From NCBI RefSeq assembly GCF_900095825.1, contig NZ_LT608315.1, positions 324,318 through 388,317 of the forward strand: a stretch of 64,000 bases of DNA, written 5' to 3'. Of the stretch, positions 49,608 through 59,003 are shown piece after piece; within the stretch, counting starts at the first letter, position 1; each line of letters opens with the position of its first letter. This stretch comes from Acidaminococcus massiliensis (lineage in GTDB: Bacteria; Bacillota; Negativicutes; Acidaminococcales; Acidaminococcaceae). Below the pieces are notes generated by a model, which saw only the letters and a program-made list of their open reading frames with translations, searched no databases and was not told the origin of the DNA. The translations under genes and the position numbers were made by a program.

Positions 49608-51443
49608 GTGAGTCGTTTGCAAATCGAGACCCCGGGACGGGCCCAAACGGTCCTGAACGGCCTGTATCAGGATATGCACCGCCGGATCAGTGCCAGTTCG
49701 CCGGGGCTCTGTCCTGTGGATATGGCGTTGAATTTCCTGCGCTTCTGCCATGCCCAGAGCTGCGGGAAATGTGTCCCCTGCCGGGTGGGGCTGGGACAGC
49801 TGGAATCCCTGATCGAGCAGGTGCTGGAACGGACGGCGACCCTGGAAACCATCGATCTGATCGAGGATACTGCCCAGGTGATCGCCGATTCTTCGGACTG
49901 TGCCATCGGCTATGAGGCAGCGTATATGGTGCTGAAGGGAGTCCGAGGCTTCCGGGAAGATTATGAAGAACATGTGCTCAACGGCCGCTGTATCTGCGGG
50001 CTCAGCCATCCAGTACCCTGTGTCTCCACCTGCCCGGCCCATGTGGATATCCCCGGCTATATCGCCCTGATCCGGGAAGGCCATTACGAAGAGGCCCTGG
50101 AACTGATCCGCAAGGACAATCCGTTCCCAGCGGTCTGTGCCTACGTCTGTGAACATCCCTGCGAGCTCCACTGCCGCCGGCAGATGGTAGATGATTCGGT
50201 GAACATCTGCGGACTGAAGCGGTTCGCTGTGGACCATGCCAAACCGGCCCAGGCGCCTTCCCCGGCCCCGGCTACCGGCAAGACAGTGGCTGTGATCGGC
50301 GGCGGCCCGGGAGGCCTGACAGCTGCCTACTACCTGGCCCTCATGGGGCACAGCGTCACCGTCTACGAACAGCGGCCCCAGCTGGGCGGCATGCTCCGGT
50401 ACGGCATCCCCAACTATCGGCTGCCCCTGGAGATCCTGGACAAAGACCTGGCTTACATCCTTTCTGCAGGGATCCAGGTCCACACCGGCGTATCCGTGGG
50501 GACGGACCTTTCCGTCGAAGAGCTCCAGCAGCGGTATGACGCGGTCTACATCGCCATCGGGGCCCACAGCGACAAGAAGCTCCATCTGGAAGGAGAAGAG
50601 GCCCAGGGAGTCTACAGTGCGGTCCGGCTGCTCCGGGACATCGGGGAAGGCCGGGTACCGGATTTCTCCGGCAAGCGGATCTGCGTCATCGGCGGGGGCA
50701 ACGTATCCATGGATGCCACCCGCACGGCCAAACGCCTGGGAGCCGCTTCCGTCCAGTGCATCTACCGGCGGCGGCTGGAAGATATGACCGCACTGGAAGA
50801 AGAAATCCAGGCGGCCATGGCGGAAGGCTGCGAGATCGTCACCTTGGAAGCTCCAAGCCGGATCGAGACGGACGGAAACGGCCAGGTGACAGCCCTCTGG
50901 ACCCAGCCCCAGCACATCGGCCCCTATAACGGCAAGAACCGGCCCAACCCGGTGAAAGCGGACCTGCCGGAACGGCGCTTCCCCTGTGATGCCATCATCG
51001 TGGCCATCGGCCAGTCCATCGTCACCAAGCCCTTCGAAGCCATCGGGGTCACGGTCAGCCGAGGGACCATCCAGGCGGACCTTTCCAGCAGCATCCCGGG
51101 CCTGGGGAACCTGTTTGCTGGCGGTGATGCGGTTTCTGGTCCCGCCACGGTGATCAAGGCAGTGGCAGCCGGCAAGGTCGCTGCGGACAACATCGATTCC
51201 TTCTTTGGATACCATCACCGGATCTCCTGCGGAGTGGAGATTCCGCCCGCCCATTTCACCAACACCCCTCCCTGCGGCCGGGTGAACCTGAAGCAGCACT
51301 GCACCCCCCATTGTGTGGGAGATTTCCGCTTGGTCTCGGAAGGGATGACCCCAGAAGAGGCCCTGCAGGAAGCCAGCCGCTGTCTGCGCTGTGACCACTT
51401 CGGCTACGGCAGCTTCAAAGGAGGGAGGAACCGGGAATGGTAA
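49608..51443 (+). CDS. Fused NuoF-type 4Fe-4S domain / GltD-like FAD-NAD(P) oxidoreductase
   Basis: 611 aa from a GTG at 49608 (AAGGGGGAG upstream). N-terminal region (about 1-110) is the C-terminal Fe-S domain of NuoF/HydB, with SCGKCVPCRVG and a later Cys in SSDCAIG, but without the FMN- and NADH-binding parts. Then a GltD/NfnB-like module: Fe-S cysteines CVSTCPAHVDIPGY and CAYVCEHPCELHC, FAD loop VIGGGPGGLTAAYYL (about residue 227), NAD(P) loop VIGGGNVSMDATRTAKRLGA, and AGGDAVSGPATVIKA. Cysteines near the end (CLRCDHFG) may bind another cluster. The stop overlaps the hydrogenase start, so it is probably its electron donor from NAD(P)H, perhaps bifurcating. Confidence 0.85.
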   Translation: MSRLQIETPGRAQTVLNGLYQDMHRRISASSPGLCPVDMALNFLRFCHAQSCGKCVPCRVGLGQLESLIEQVLERTATLETIDLIEDTAQVIADSSDCAIGYEAAYMVLKGVRGFREDYEEHVLNGRCICGLSHPVPCVSTCPAHVDIPGYIALIREGHYEEALELIRKDNPFPAVCAYVCEHPCELHCRRQMVDDSVNICGLKRFAVDHAKPAQAPSPAPATGKTVAVIGGGPGGLTAAYYLALMGHSVTVYEQRPQLGGMLRYGIPNYRLPLEILDKDLAYILSAGIQVHTGVSVGTDLSVEELQQRYDAVYIAIGAHSDKKLHLEGEEAQGVYSAVRLLRDIGEGRVPDFSGKRICVIGGGNVSMDATRTAKRLGAASVQCIYRRRLEDMTALEEEIQAAMAEGCEIVTLEAPSRIETDGNGQVTALWTQPQHIGPYNGKNRPNPVKADLPERRFPCDAIIVAIGQSIVTKPFEAIGVTVSRGTIQADLSSSIPGLGNLFAGGDAVSGPATVIKAVAAGKVAADNIDSFFGYHHRISCGVEIPPAHFTNTPPCGRVNLKQHCTPHCVGDFRLVSEGMTPEEALQEASRCLRCDHFGYGSFKGGRNREW

Positions 51444-53167
51444 CCTGTACCATCGACAACAAAACGTTCCAGGTGCCGGAAGGGACCACCATCATGGAAG
51501 CGGCCCGCAAGGTCCAGATCCAGATCCCTCATCTGTGCTACCTGAAAGACCTGAACGAAATCGCCGCCTGCCGGGTCTGCTGCGTGGAGGTGGAAGGAGA
51601 ACACGCCATGGTGACGGCCTGCAACAGTCCTGTCCGGGACGGCATGGTGGTCCACACCAATTCTCCCCGGGCCCGGCGTACCCGGAAGATCAATGTGGAG
51701 CTGATCCTGTCCCAACACGACTGCCGCTGCGCTACCTGTGTCCGCAGCGGGAACTGCCGGCTCCAGACCCTGGCCAACGATCTGGGGATCCATGACAGCC
51801 CCTATGAAGAACAGCTGCCCAAGGGGCTGCGGAAAGCCTGGACCACCACCTACCCCCTGTACCATGATTACAACAAATGCATCAAATGCATGCGCTGCAT
51901 CCAGGTCTGCGACAAGATCCAGGATATGCACATCTGGGATGTGGCAGGCACCGGCGGCCGGACCACCATCGATGTTTCCGGCAACCGGGTGATCAAAGAT
52001 TCGGACTGTACCCTGTGCGGCCAGTGCATCATCCACTGCCCGGTGGCAGGGCTGCGGGAACGGGATGATACGGCAAAACTTTATGAAGCCCTGGCAGACC
52101 CGGAAAAAGTGACAGTGGTCCAAGTGGCACCGGCGGTCCGGACAGCCTGGTGTGAAGCTTTCGGCCTGCCCCGGCGGGAAGGGACCATCGGGAAGATGGC
52201 AGCAGCCCTCCGCCGGCTTGGCTTCGACCATGTGTATGACACCACCTTCGGAGCGGATCTGACCATCATGGAAGAGGCCAATGAATTCTTAGAACGTTTT
52301 TCCAAAGGAGATACCCGCGAGTATCCCATGTTCACCAGCTGCTGTCCCGGATGGGTCCGTTTCCTAAAGGGACAGTATCCGGAACTCACCAGCCAGCTTT
52401 CTACCTCCAAATCCCCCCAGCAGATGTTCGGGGCCATGGCCAAGACCTGGCTGGCGGAAAAACTGGGGGTGGAACCGGAAAAGGTCTATTGTGTTTCCAT
52501 CATGCCCTGCCTGGCCAAAAAGGCAGAATGCGCCCTGCCCACCATGCGGACGGTCCATGGACCCGATGTAGACCTTTCCCTGACCACCCGGGAATTCATC
52601 CGCATGCTCCGGGCGGACCATCTGGATCCGGCCCTTTTGCCGGAAGAGCCTTTGGATGACCCCATGGGGACTTTCACCGGCGCCGGGACCATCTTCGGTG
52701 CCACCGGCGGCGTCATGGAAGCAGCCCTGCGGACGGCTTATGCCAAACTCATGGGGAAAAATCCGGACCCGGACTATTTCGCCGCCATCCGCACCGGTCC
52801 GGCTCTCCGGGAAGCCACCTATACTTTAGGAGGCAAAGAACTGCGGTGTGCCGTAGTCAGCGGTCTGGGCAATACCCGGAAGCTGATCCGGGCCCTGAAA
52901 CGAAAAGAGGTCCATTATGATTTCGTAGAAGTGATGGCCTGCCCGGGCGGCTGTGCCGGCGGCGGAGGCCAGCCCATCCCCCAGCACGATGAAGAATTCC
53001 AGGAAGTGCGGGGCAAACAGCTCTACCGGCTGGATGCGGAAAATCCCCTGCGGTATTCCCACGAGAACCCCCAGATCCAGCGGCTGTACCGAGAATTCTT
53101 GGGAGAGCCCCTGAGCTCGAAAGCAGAAGAACTGCTCCATACGGATCATTTTGGATGGAAGATATAA
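51437..53167 (+). CDS. [FeFe]-hydrogenase catalytic subunit (HndD/HydA type, group A)
   Basis: 576 aa. N-terminal 2Fe-2S domain (cysteines 34, 45, 48 and 62), His-Cys cluster HDCRCATCVRSGNC, two ferredoxin 4Fe-4S motifs (CIKCMRCIQVC and CTLCGQCIIHC), then the H-domain with L1 TSCCPGW (about residue 300), L2 MPCLAKKAE and L3 VMACPGGCAGGGGQP. All catalytic motifs are consensus. It evolves or oxidises H2. The usual HydB and HydC subunits are missing; the fused flavoprotein just upstream replaces them. The two genes overlap by seven bases. Confidence 0.95.
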   Translation: MVTCTIDNKTFQVPEGTTIMEAARKVQIQIPHLCYLKDLNEIAACRVCCVEVEGEHAMVTACNSPVRDGMVVHTNSPRARRTRKINVELILSQHDCRCATCVRSGNCRLQTLANDLGIHDSPYEEQLPKGLRKAWTTTYPLYHDYNKCIKCMRCIQVCDKIQDMHIWDVAGTGGRTTIDVSGNRVIKDSDCTLCGQCIIHCPVAGLRERDDTAKLYEALADPEKVTVVQVAPAVRTAWCEAFGLPRREGTIGKMAAALRRLGFDHVYDTTFGADLTIMEEANEFLERFSKGDTREYPMFTSCCPGWVRFLKGQYPELTSQLSTSKSPQQMFGAMAKTWLAEKLGVEPEKVYCVSIMPCLAKKAECALPTMRTVHGPDVDLSLTTREFIRMLRADHLDPALLPEEPLDDPMGTFTGAGTIFGATGGVMEAALRTAYAKLMGKNPDPDYFAAIRTGPALREATYTLGGKELRCAVVSGLGNTRKLIRALKRKEVHYDFVEVMACPGGCAGGGGQPIPQHDEEFQEVRGKQLYRLDAENPLRYSHENPQIQRLYREFLGEPLSSKAEELLHTDHFGWKI

Positions 53168-53170
53168 AAA

Positions 53171-53217
53171 TGGGAGCTGTTGCATGTGTGAGATTTTCAC
53201 ACATGCAACAGCTCCCA
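53171..53217. terminator. Bidirectional terminator
   Basis: Perfect 21-bp stem with GGGAGCTGTTGCATGTGTGA as one arm and a 5-base loop, T5 on the plus side and an A5 run on the left. It lies between the hydrogenase and the convergent pcp gene. Confidence 0.92.
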
Positions 53218-53222
53218 CTTTT

Positions 53223-53867
53223 TCAGCACTCCGTCCCTCCGCTCACTTTCGCGTCTTCCTCGTTTTCTACCGCCGTCTCCACGGCCGCTTTCAGGCCTGC
53301 CACGATGGTCTCCAGGGCCATGCTGGGCTGGTCTTTCAGCCGGGCAGCCTGTTCCGGCAGGTAGGGCACGTGGATGAAGCCGCCCCTGCGTTTCCGGGTA
53401 TCGTGGGCCAAGAGGTCCATCAGCCCGTAGAACACATGGTTGCACACAAAGGTCCCGGCCGTGTTGGAGACTTTGGCCGGAATCCCTTTGGCCGTCAGGG
53501 CCGCCACGATCTTCTTGATGGGCAGGGTGGAGAAATACCCCACGGGACCGCCGGGCACGATGGGTTCATCCACCGGCTGGTTCCCTTCATTGTCCCCAAT
53601 CCGGAAATCATCGCAGTTGATGGCTACCCGTTCCACCGTAAGGTCCGTCCGTCCCCCGGCCTGGCCGATGCAGATGATGATATCCGGATCAAAGGCAGCG
53701 ATGGCTTCCTTCACTTTGGCGATGGCCTTCAGCCGCACTGTGGGGATTTCCACCGTGTGGACCTGGGCCCCAGCCAGGGTCAGGCCGTCCAGCTTCTTCA
53801 CCGCTTCCAGGGCCGGGTTCACCGGTTCCCCGCCAAATGGATCAAAACCTGTAATCAGTACGCTCAT
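53223..53867 (-). CDS. pcp: Pyrrolidone-carboxylate peptidase
   Basis: 214 aa, peptidase family C15. It removes N-terminal pyroglutamate from peptides. Start SVLITGFDPFGGEPVNP is the family signature; the catalytic Glu, Cys and His lie in VERVAINCDDFRIGDN, NTAGTFVCNHVFYG and RGGFIHVPYLPEQ. AGGAGG precedes the ATG. It is a lone gene, divergent from capA. Confidence 0.95.
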   Translation of the reverse strand: MSVLITGFDPFGGEPVNPALEAVKKLDGLTLAGAQVHTVEIPTVRLKAIAKVKEAIAAFDPDIIICIGQAGGRTDLTVERVAINCDDFRIGDNEGNQPVDEPIVPGGPVGYFSTLPIKKIVAALTAKGIPAKVSNTAGTFVCNHVFYGLMDLLAHDTRKRRGGFIHVPYLPEQAARLKDQPSMALETIVAGLKAAVETAVENEEDAKVSGGTEC

Positions 53868-53984
53868 ATCTTCTCCTCCTCTTTTTTCTTATTCGTTCTC
53901 CCAAGGAAAAGTCCTGCAGCTGGACAAAATATCCTTTTTTGCTTTATGATAAGAACTGAAATTTCAGTGAAAGGAAGCTGCTGT

Positions 53985-55181
53985 ATGACCCATTGTATTT
54001 CCACCCTATTCCTCGCCGGTTTTGCATCCCTTGTCCTGCTGACTTCTCCGGTCCTAGCTTCTCCTGCAGGACTTGCAGTCCGAAAGCCGGTGGCGCAGCC
54101 CCAGACTGCTGCTCCGTCCACCCCTCCGGCAGCGGGCACGTCCCCCGCTTCCCAGCCTGCTTCTCCAGCACTGGATCCGACAGACATTGCAAAGGCCGCT
54201 GTTCCTGCCCCGGCTTCTTCTCCTGCAGCACTTGAGGCCCCCGTGTCTCCTGCTCCGGCTCCCCAGCCTCCTGAGGACCCCGTCACCACCCTGACGATCA
54301 GCGCTGCTGGAGACTGCACCCTGGGTACGGAAGAAAGTTTCGGCTATGAAGGGACTTTTCCGGCCGCCTGGGATGCAGCAGGCGGAGACAGTTCCGTATT
54401 CCTGGCCGGTGTGCAGCCCATTTTTGCCCACGACGACTTGACGGTGGTGAACCTGGAAGGGCCGCTTACCACCCGGGGAGAACGGCAGGAGAAGACCTTC
54501 GCCTTCCGGGGAGACCCGGCTTATGTGGAACTGCTGAAGGACGGCAGCGTGGAAGCCGCCACCCTGGCCAATAACCACAGCTACGACTACGGCAGCGACG
54601 GTTTCTGGGATACTTTCAAAGACCTGGGAGACAACGGCATCATGCCCTTCGGCTATGAAGAAAGCCAGCTGGTCACCGTCAAAGGGATCCCGGTGGGCCT
54701 GGTAGGCATCAACGTGCTGGAAGGAGGCGCCCCAGACCTCCTGCTGTCGGAAATGAAAAAAGTGAAGGACAAAGGTGCCCGGTTGGTGGTGGTCTATTTC
54801 CACTGGGGCAGCGAACTGGAAACCCGCCCGGATGAAGACCAAATCTATTTGGCCCACCTGGCCATCGACCAGGGAGCGGATCTGGTGCTGGGGGCCCACC
54901 CTCACGTGATCCAGCCCCTGGAGACCTATAAAGGCCACACCATCTGCTACAGCCTGGGGAACTTCTGTTTTGGGGGCAACAGCAACCCCCGGGATAAGGA
55001 TACCTTCATCTACCAGCAGACCTTCCAGTTCCAGAAAGGCCATCTCCTGGGTGCTGACCCGGGGAAGGTGATTCCCTGTCGGATCTCCTCCACTCCGGAC
55101 TGGAACGACTACCGCCCCACCCTGGTGGAAGGGGCGGAAGCGGAGCGGATAAAGGGGAAAGCAAAAGGAGCTGTTGCCTGA
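53985..55181 (+). CDS. CapA-family protein (poly-gamma-glutamate synthesis/metallophosphatase-like), exported
   Basis: 398 aa from the ATG at 53985. Signal peptide TLFLAGFASLVLLTSPVLAS, then an about 80-residue Pro/Ala/Ser-rich spacer (residues 25-105) that probably spans the periplasm or cell wall, then the CapA domain: ISAAGDCTLG, VVNLEGPLTT, LANNHSYDYG, VVYFHWGSE, LVLGAHPHVIQPLE and YSLGNFCFGG, which resemble the metal sites of calcineurin-type phosphatases. CapA/PgsA proteins assist poly-gamma-glutamate synthesis or export, but capBC are not adjacent, so the role here is uncertain. Confidence 0.87.
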   Translation: MTHCISTLFLAGFASLVLLTSPVLASPAGLAVRKPVAQPQTAAPSTPPAAGTSPASQPASPALDPTDIAKAAVPAPASSPAALEAPVSPAPAPQPPEDPVTTLTISAAGDCTLGTEESFGYEGTFPAAWDAAGGDSSVFLAGVQPIFAHDDLTVVNLEGPLTTRGERQEKTFAFRGDPAYVELLKDGSVEAATLANNHSYDYGSDGFWDTFKDLGDNGIMPFGYEESQLVTVKGIPVGLVGINVLEGGAPDLLLSEMKKVKDKGARLVVVYFHWGSELETRPDEDQIYLAHLAIDQGADLVLGAHPHVIQPLETYKGHTICYSLGNFCFGGNSNPRDKDTFIYQQTFQFQKGHLLGADPGKVIPCRISSTPDWNDYRPTLVEGAEAERIKGKAKGAVA

Positions 55182-55192
55182 GCAACAGCTCC
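55167..55192. terminator. Terminator between capA and the convergent DUF819 gene
   Basis: GGAGCTGTTGC/GCAACAGCTCC stem with a CTGA loop. It overlaps the capA stop codon. Confidence 0.8.
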
Positions 55193-55195
55193 CCT

Positions 55196-56404
55196 TCACG
55201 CCCCCAAGATCCCGCCTACCACCATGCCCAGGTAGGTGCCGATCACGTAGCCGAAAGTCCCCACCAGCATACTGGGGCCCACCAGGCTGGTCCAGCCCTG
55301 GGAAATGGCCATCCCTGCTGCTGTAGTGGGCCCTCCGATATTGGCGTTGGACGCCAACACGATATCCTCCAGGCTGAAATGGAACAGCTTGCCGCCCACA
55401 AAACAGAAAGCCATGTTCACCAGGACCATCAGGAAACAGAACACGAACAGCAGCGGTGCGTTCCGGAGGATTTCCAGGACAGAAGCGGGCACCCCGATGG
55501 CAAAGAAGAACAGGTAAATGAAATACGTACCGATTTCCTGGGCACCGGCCAAGGCCGCCGCCTGTTTTTCAAAAAAGGTGGCAAAACCCATGGAAAACAG
55601 GGTGATCCACACATATTGGCTGCTGAAGAAGGTGTTGGCCATATGCCCCAAGCCGCTGCCGGCAGGAATGGCCGCCCCCAGCATCTTCCCCAGATTCTGG
55701 GAAAGGGTCACCACCGCCACAGCGTAGAACAGGTCCAACGCAATGTCTTTCAGAGAAATGTTCTTGGCCTGCCAATAGGCTGCCGCTTGGGTCTGGGCAC
55801 CTTCCCGTCCCTCCCGGGCCACCCGGTCCATATGGGGATGCGGATAGTGCTTCTGGAAAAAGGCGCTGCTCACACATTTCAGCAGCACCAGGAAATAGAC
55901 CGCCATGTTCAGGTTGTCCGCCACCACCGTTGCAGAAACCAGGGTGCCTTCCGTGTGGAAGGCATCGGCCAAAGCCACGAAATTGACGCCGCCCCCGATG
56001 TAGGATCCTGTCATCATAGCCGCTACCTTAGCCAATCCGTCGATCCGGCTCCCCAGCAGCCAGCACCCCAAGACGGCGCCACAGACAGTCCCTGCCGCCC
56101 CGATGAGGAAAATGAAGAGCAGCCGTCCCGTTTCCTGCCAAATCTTGCTCAGGTTGGCCTGGAGCAACAGCAGCGGAATGGCCAAAGGTACTGCGTACCC
56201 CCAGATCATATCATCATAAATGGGCGCATGGCTGGGAATCACGTTCAGGTTGACCAACACAATGGCCGCGATAAGAGCCAGTACAGCTCCGGAGATCCGA
56301 AAGGCCCAGGCATAAGTCTGTTCCAACCAGATGGCCCCTGCTACCACACCGCAGGTCAGAGCCAGCAGCAGCCAGGTATTTTCCGGTGCAATCAATGTAT
56401 CCAT
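55196..56404 (-). CDS. DUF819 (YjcL) family membrane protein
   Basis: 402 aa from the ATG at 56404 (GGAAGG upstream). About ten hydrophobic helices; the conserved segments TGSYIGGGVNFVALADAF and ASNANIGGPTTAAGMAISQGW form an internally related pair seen throughout this family, suggesting an inverted-repeat transporter fold. No substrate is known for DUF819; a sodium-coupled or keto acid carrier role has been speculated for relatives. It is 28 bases downstream of the YbaK-type gene and probably shares its transcript. Confidence 0.88.
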   Translation of the reverse strand: MDTLIAPENTWLLLALTCGVVAGAIWLEQTYAWAFRISGAVLALIAAIVLVNLNVIPSHAPIYDDMIWGYAVPLAIPLLLLQANLSKIWQETGRLLFIFLIGAAGTVCGAVLGCWLLGSRIDGLAKVAAMMTGSYIGGGVNFVALADAFHTEGTLVSATVVADNLNMAVYFLVLLKCVSSAFFQKHYPHPHMDRVAREGREGAQTQAAAYWQAKNISLKDIALDLFYAVAVVTLSQNLGKMLGAAIPAGSGLGHMANTFFSSQYVWITLFSMGFATFFEKQAAALAGAQEIGTYFIYLFFFAIGVPASVLEILRNAPLLFVFCFLMVLVNMAFCFVGGKLFHFSLEDIVLASNANIGGPTTAAGMAISQGWTSLVGPSMLVGTFGYVIGTYLGMVVGGILGA

Positions 56405-56432
56405 AAACAACTTCCTTCCTTATTTCATTATT

Positions 56433-56906
56433 TCATTCTTTGCACACATCCACCCAGCGGTCCGAGCCTACCAGGCTTTCCAATTCCTCCACAGTGAGCC
56501 GGACTCCGCTGTGGTCATCTCCAGCGGCTGGATACACCACTGGATGCTTCTTCAGGCTCACATCCAGGTACACCGGTACCTCCGGATTGGCCCCGAAAGG
56601 ACAGACTCCGCCGGGAGCATGGCCCACCAGGGTTTCCACCTGGTCTCCCGGGATCATCTTCGCCTTGGTGTGGAACACCTGCTTGAACTTGTGATTGTCG
56701 ATCCGGGCCGTCCCTTCTGTCAAGATCAGGATGGCCCCGCCGCCCATCAGGAAAGAAAGGGTCTTGGCAATGGCTCCCGGTTCCGCTCCGAGAGCTGCAG
56801 CGGCCAATTCCACCGTGGCCGTGGAGGCTTCCGGTACGATGATCCGGTCTCCATATCCCTTTGCTTCCAGATATTTCCTTGCTTTTTCCATTGACAATGG
56901 AATCAC
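56433..56906 (-). CDS. YbaK/ProX-type aminoacyl-tRNA deacylase
   Basis: Up to 157 aa. The segment ELAAAALGAEPGAIAKTLSFLM (about 33-54) and the ending VGHAPGGVCPFGANPEVPVYLD are typical of YbaK-domain proteins, which hydrolyse mischarged aminoacyl-tRNAs (for example Cys- or Ala-tRNAPro). Start is uncertain: a GTG at 56906, a TTG at 56897 with AGGTGA five bases before it, or an ATG at 56891. The minus-strand TATACT near 56937-56932 with a TTTCCA -35 is the likely promoter. Confidence 0.85.
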   Translation of the reverse strand: MIPLSMEKARKYLEAKGYGDRIIVPEASTATVELAAAALGAEPGAIAKTLSFLMGGGAILILTEGTARIDNHKFKQVFHTKAKMIPGDQVETLVGHAPGGVCPFGANPEVPVYLDVSLKKHPVVYPAAGDDHSGVRLTVEELESLVGSDRWVDVCKE

Positions 56907-56967
56907 CTGCCTATTTGCGTGATAACTTTTAGTATACTTCTCCCAGCCGGAAATGGAAAGGGGGTTG

Positions 56968-56997
56968 TTGACAGCTTTTGCTCTGCCTTCCTATAAT
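56968..56997 (+). promoter_or_regulatory. Promoter of the sigma-54 activator gene
   Basis: TTGACA (56968-56973), 18-base spacer, TATAAT (56992-56997): a full consensus sigma-70 promoter, 77 bases before the ATG. Confidence 0.85.
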
Positions 56998-57073
56998 AAG
57001 AAACAGACTGAAATACACTACTGGAAAAATAGGATTTTACAGTTCCTGCTTTTTCCCAGGAAAGGATGGCATC

Positions 57074-58990
57074 ATGGATTCGGAAGGAACGAAGATTTGT
57101 CTCATTGCACCTACAGAAAACCTGGCAGTCAGGGCCCGTGCCTTGATTGCCCGGCAGGGGCTCCAAGTACGGGTGGAAGTGGCAGAGCTGGAAAACGCGG
57201 TGGCCTTGGCCCGTACCCTGCTGAAGCAGGGGGACTGGCTGTTCATCAGCCGCCGGGGCACCCGGGACCTGCTGCGGAAGAAACTGAGGATCGACGTGGT
57301 GAACATCCCCAGCGAAGCCTCCGACTATATCCAGGCTATCCAGCGGCTGCGGGACGAGACCCGGCCCATCGCTTTCTTTTCCTTTGAAGAAGAAATCAGC
57401 AATGAACTGCGGACCATCTGCTACCTGCTGCATCTGAAGATGCAGCACTACTCCTTCAAAGACAGCACCGAATGCCGCCGAGTGGTGAAACAGGCCGTCC
57501 ACGATGGGGCTGCTTGGGGCCTGGGCGGTGTTGTCTCGGAGCACTATGCCGACCTTTTCCACCTGCCCTATATCCGGGTGGAAAGTTCCGATGCCGCCAT
57601 CCTCCATGCCTTGGAAAATGCCCAGCAGCTGTATCTGAACAAACAGGAAAATGCCCGGAAACAGGAACAGCTCCGGATCCGGCTGGAACGCTACCAAAAC
57701 ATCCTGGATTATACCCACGATGCCATCATCGCCATCGATGAAGAAGGGAAGATCAGCACCACCAACCAAATCGCCAATGAACTGCTCCGCCCAGCCAGGC
57801 CGCCCTTCACCGGACGGCCCATCGAGGAAGTCCTTCCCAACACCCATCTCACCAACGTGCTCCGGACTGGGAAATCAGAAATCGGCCAAATGATGCAGCT
57901 CCAGGGCAGCCTGGTTTCCACCAACCGGGTCCCCATCCTGGTGGATGGCCAGGTAAAAGGAGTGGTGGCCACCTTCCAGGATATCAAGACCCTCCAGTCC
58001 ACGGAACGGGATATCCGGGTGAAGCTCCACGAAAAAGGACTGGTGGCCAAATACCATCTGTCCGACATCCTGGGGAATTCCCCTGGCATCGCCAAAGCCC
58101 GGAAATTGGCCCGGGATTTCGCCTCTTCCCAGTTCACCGTGATGATCTACGGGGAAACGGGCACCGGCAAGGAGATGTTCGCCCAGGGGATCCACAATGC
58201 CAGTCCCCGGAAGAACGGTCCCTTTGTGGCCGTCAACTGTACCGCTCTGAACCGGGACCTGTTGGAAAGCGAGCTGTTCGGCTATGCGGACAGTTCCTTC
58301 ACCGGAGCCCGGAAAGGCGGCAAGGCCGGGCTCTTTGAAATGGCCCACGGAGGCACAGTGTTCCTGGATGAAATCGGCGACCTTCCTCTGGAATTCCAAG
58401 CGCCTCTGCTCCGGGTCCTCCAAGAGAAGGAAGTCCGCCGGGTGGGTGACGACCGGGTCATCCCGGTGGATATCCGGGTCATCGCCGCCACCAACCGGAA
58501 TCTCCTGCGCCTGGTGGAAGAAGAAAAATTCCGTCGGGACCTGTACTATCGGCTGAATGTGCTCAGCCTCACCATCCTCCCCCTGCGCCAGCGGGAAAAT
58601 GATTACCTGAAGATTGCTAGGACCATCTACCGTCAGGTAGCTCTCCAGCAGGACCCAGAAAAAGAAAAAAGTTTCCTGCGGATCATGCGGGCCTGCAAAA
58701 CATACCCCTGGCCCGGGAATGTCCGAGAACTGACCAATGTGGTGGAACGGATCTCCCTCCTGCTCTCCTGCGGCCAGACAGAAGGAGAAATCTTCCAGAT
58801 TCTCCAGGCCGATTGGGAAGTCCAGCGGAAAGCGGCAGCACCTGCAGAAGATTCCGTCCCCAGCCAAAGAGGAGAGCTGGACCTTCCTGCCCTTCAAGAA
58901 GCCCTGGAGCGGAACCGCGGGAATGTTTCCCAGGCTGCCCGGGAATTGGGGATCAGCCGCAGTACCTTTTACCGCCATCTGAAACAGTGA
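57074..58990 (+). CDS. PrpR-type sigma-54-dependent transcriptional activator
   Basis: 638 aa from the ATG at 57074 (AAAGGA upstream). PrpR_N sensory domain (about 1-170), PAS domain (about 195-310; YQNILDYTHDAIIAIDEEGK), AAA+ domain (about 335-565) with Walker A GETGTGKE at 360, sigma-54 contact loop SSFTGA at about 406 in place of GAFTGA, Walker B GTVFLDEIGD at about 427, and a Fis-type HTH at the end (GNVSQAARELGISRSTFYRHL). PrpR_N proteins bind organic acids or CoA-linked intermediates. It lies directly upstream of an operon with a consensus sigma-54 promoter, so it most likely activates it in response to the substrate. Confidence 0.92.
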   Translation: MDSEGTKICLIAPTENLAVRARALIARQGLQVRVEVAELENAVALARTLLKQGDWLFISRRGTRDLLRKKLRIDVVNIPSEASDYIQAIQRLRDETRPIAFFSFEEEISNELRTICYLLHLKMQHYSFKDSTECRRVVKQAVHDGAAWGLGGVVSEHYADLFHLPYIRVESSDAAILHALENAQQLYLNKQENARKQEQLRIRLERYQNILDYTHDAIIAIDEEGKISTTNQIANELLRPARPPFTGRPIEEVLPNTHLTNVLRTGKSEIGQMMQLQGSLVSTNRVPILVDGQVKGVVATFQDIKTLQSTERDIRVKLHEKGLVAKYHLSDILGNSPGIAKARKLARDFASSQFTVMIYGETGTGKEMFAQGIHNASPRKNGPFVAVNCTALNRDLLESELFGYADSSFTGARKGGKAGLFEMAHGGTVFLDEIGDLPLEFQAPLLRVLQEKEVRRVGDDRVIPVDIRVIAATNRNLLRLVEEEKFRRDLYYRLNVLSLTILPLRQRENDYLKIARTIYRQVALQQDPEKEKSFLRIMRACKTYPWPGNVRELTNVVERISLLLSCGQTEGEIFQILQADWEVQRKAAAPAEDSVPSQRGELDLPALQEALERNRGNVSQAARELGISRSTFYRHLKQ

Positions 58991-59003
58991 GCTGTTCCAT
59001 TCC

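Noticed and set aside
57074-58990. NtrC-type response regulator
   Set aside because: No receiver domain; the N-terminus fits PrpR_N plus PAS.
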